NCBI GenBank assembly: GCA_007128515.1
Contig: SKXI01000142.1
Location: forward strand, 1 to 6,786
Reading direction: 5' to 3'
DNA length: 6,786 bases
From: Halococcaceae archaeon
Lineage (GTDB): Archaea; Halobacteriota; Halobacteria; Halobacteriales; Halalkalicoccaceae
The notes under the pieces were generated by a model, which searched no databases, was not told the origin of the DNA, and saw only the letters and a list, made by a program, of their open reading frames with translations. This document shows, piece after piece, positions 5,876 to 6,786 of this stretch (positions within the stretch are counted from its first letter, which is position 1; each line of letters opens with the position of its first letter). The position numbers and the translations under genes were made by a program.

Positions 5876-6786
5876 TCACCCCTTCGAACCGTCGGCGAGG
5901 TCGAGTCCGGCGACGAGGCGAGCGGTGATGACCTCTTTGACGATCTCCAGCAGCCGTTCGCCGTCGGTCGTGTAATCGGCGAAGATCCCGAGTGGGATCT
6001 CACCGCCCGCCGCGTCGTGGTGACCCCCGGCGCTCCCGACGTCCTCGAACGCCTCCTTGAGCACGTTGCCGACGTGAACTCGTGGATCGGGCGACCGTGC
6101 GCTGAGGTGAATGGATCCGTGGACGATCCCGAAGACGATGACCGTCTGGACCCCTTCTAAGGTCGCGAGGTAATCGGCGGCCTGCGGGAGCGCATCCCGT
6201 TCGGTCGTCCGACCGACGTGGGAGATCAGCACCGCCGATCTCGTCGTCCGGTTGCGGATAGCGGTCGCGATGGCGTCGAGGGTCGCCCCGGTGACCGACG
6301 GTGTCGACAGCTGTCGGAGTATCTCCTCGTCCACGTGGTCGTGCAGGTAGCCCGCCGCCTCGTACTCCTCACGGGTCGCTCCACGGAGGAAGTTGAGGGT
6401 CTCGCGACGGATGGCGAACAGGAGCGCCGTCGCGAGCACGGTATCGAGGTCGATGTCGAGGGCGCGTACGTACTCCGCGAGGATGGTCGCAGCCGCCCCG
6501 ACCTCCACGCGGTGGTCGACGAACCGTGCGTCGATCTCCTCGGCGGGGTGGTGATCGATCACGACGTCCACGGCCGTCCCCCCGGGAACGTTGTTGTTCG
6601 CCCCCGGAACCGAGTGATCGACGAACGCGAGCAACGAACCCGCGGGTCGATCCCTGACGGACGCGGACTCGAACGGTTTGAGTTCGATGTCGAGTAGGTT
6701 GACGAACGCCCGGTTCTGCTGGTGGGAGATATCGCCGCTGTAGAGGATGTGACGGGCGTCGATGCCGGCTGCGGCCGCGATCCGAC
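5876..6786 (-). CDS. DHH/DHHA1-family phosphoesterase (NrnA/RecJ-like), N-terminus beyond window
   Basis: The frame runs from the TGA at 5876-5878 to the right edge without a stop, giving 302 visible residues; the true start lies outside. Visible residue 1 is at 6782-6784. The segment LYSGDISHQQNRAFVNLLDI (14-33) matches the region after the first Asp motif of DHH proteins. FVDHS (Asp56) is the second metal motif and VVIDHHP (Asp77-His-His79) is the name-giving one. GAAATILAEY (97-105) follows. The position that is usually GIxxDT reads FAIRRET, with Glu128 in place of the metal-binding Asp. The C-terminal DHHA1 domain has SARS (178-181 of the last 252 residues) and GGHHDAAG (visible 253-260), the substrate-binding signature. 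Such enzymes are Mn-dependent phosphoesterases acting on short oligonucleotides, cyclic-di-nucleotide products or 3'-phosphoadenosine phosphate; which one applies here is not visible. Some archaeal relatives carry an N-terminal TrkA-N domain, which would be off-window. Confidence 0.92.
   Translation of the reverse strand, partial: RIAAAAGIDARHILYSGDISHQQNRAFVNLLDIELKPFESASVRDRPAGSLLAFVDHSVPGANNNVPGGTAVDVVIDHHPAEEIDARFVDHRVEVGAAATILAEYVRALDIDLDTVLATALLFAIRRETLNFLRGATREEYEAAGYLHDHVDEEILRQLSTPSVTGATLDAIATAIRNRTTRSAVLISHVGRTTERDALPQAADYLATLEGVQTVIVFGIVHGSIHLSARSPDPRVHVGNVLKEAFEDVGSAGGHHDAAGGEIPLGIFADYTTDGERLLEIVKEVITARLVAGLDLADGSKG

Noticed and set aside
1..6786. CRISPR arrays, insertion sequences, prophage or defence genes, toxin-antitoxin pairs
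   Set aside because: No regularly spaced repeats, transposase motifs or known defence domains were seen on either strand.

Overview
The window looks like an ordinary stretch of haloarchaeal (class Halobacteria) chromosome. Four things point that way: very high GC with G/C-ending codons; proteins rich in Asp and Glu; two regulators with the bacterio-opsin-activator (Bat) type HTH_10 domain, a family typical of haloarchaea; and several start codons lying about 25 bases downstream of an AT-rich TATA-like box with no Shine-Dalgarno, as expected for leaderless archaeal transcripts. The genus cannot be fixed from the sequence alone.

Layout. (1) 1-639, minus: a TVP38/TMEM64 (VTT-domain) membrane protein whose C-terminus lies beyond the left edge. 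(2) 640-891: divergent promoter region with a perfect 6-bp inverted repeat and TATA-like boxes facing both ways. (3) 892-1530, plus: a small Bat-type regulator, an associated N-terminal domain plus HTH_10. (4) 1531-1788: relatively AT-rich intergenic patch with an 8-bp palindrome and two TATA-like boxes but no convincing gene. (5) 1789-4230, minus: an 813-residue PAS-PAS-GAF-GAF-Bat-HTH_10 one-component sensor-regulator. (6) 4261-5010, minus: a classical short-chain dehydrogenase/reductase just upstream of, and in the same direction as, the sensor-regulator. (7) 5011-5209: a gap with no gene. (8) 5210-5353, minus: a 47-residue two-helix membrane protein. (9) 5436-5873, plus: a UspA-family protein divergent from the small membrane protein. 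(10) 5876-6786, minus: a DHH/DHHA1 phosphoesterase whose N-terminus lies beyond the right edge; it converges on the UspA gene with only 2 bases between stop codons.

How the genes may work together. The two HTH_10 regulators converge on the 1531-1788 spacer. The large one is physically linked to the reductase gene, so it may control it or be co-transcribed with it. The small membrane protein and UspA share an 82-base divergent promoter region. These links are inferences from position. No CRISPR array, insertion sequence, prophage, toxin-antitoxin pair, defence cluster, rRNA or tRNA is visible, and I do not see a clear new system. The most worthwhile leads are the domain stack of the large regulator, the altered motifs in the UspA and DHH proteins, the small membrane gene, and the 1531-1788 patch.
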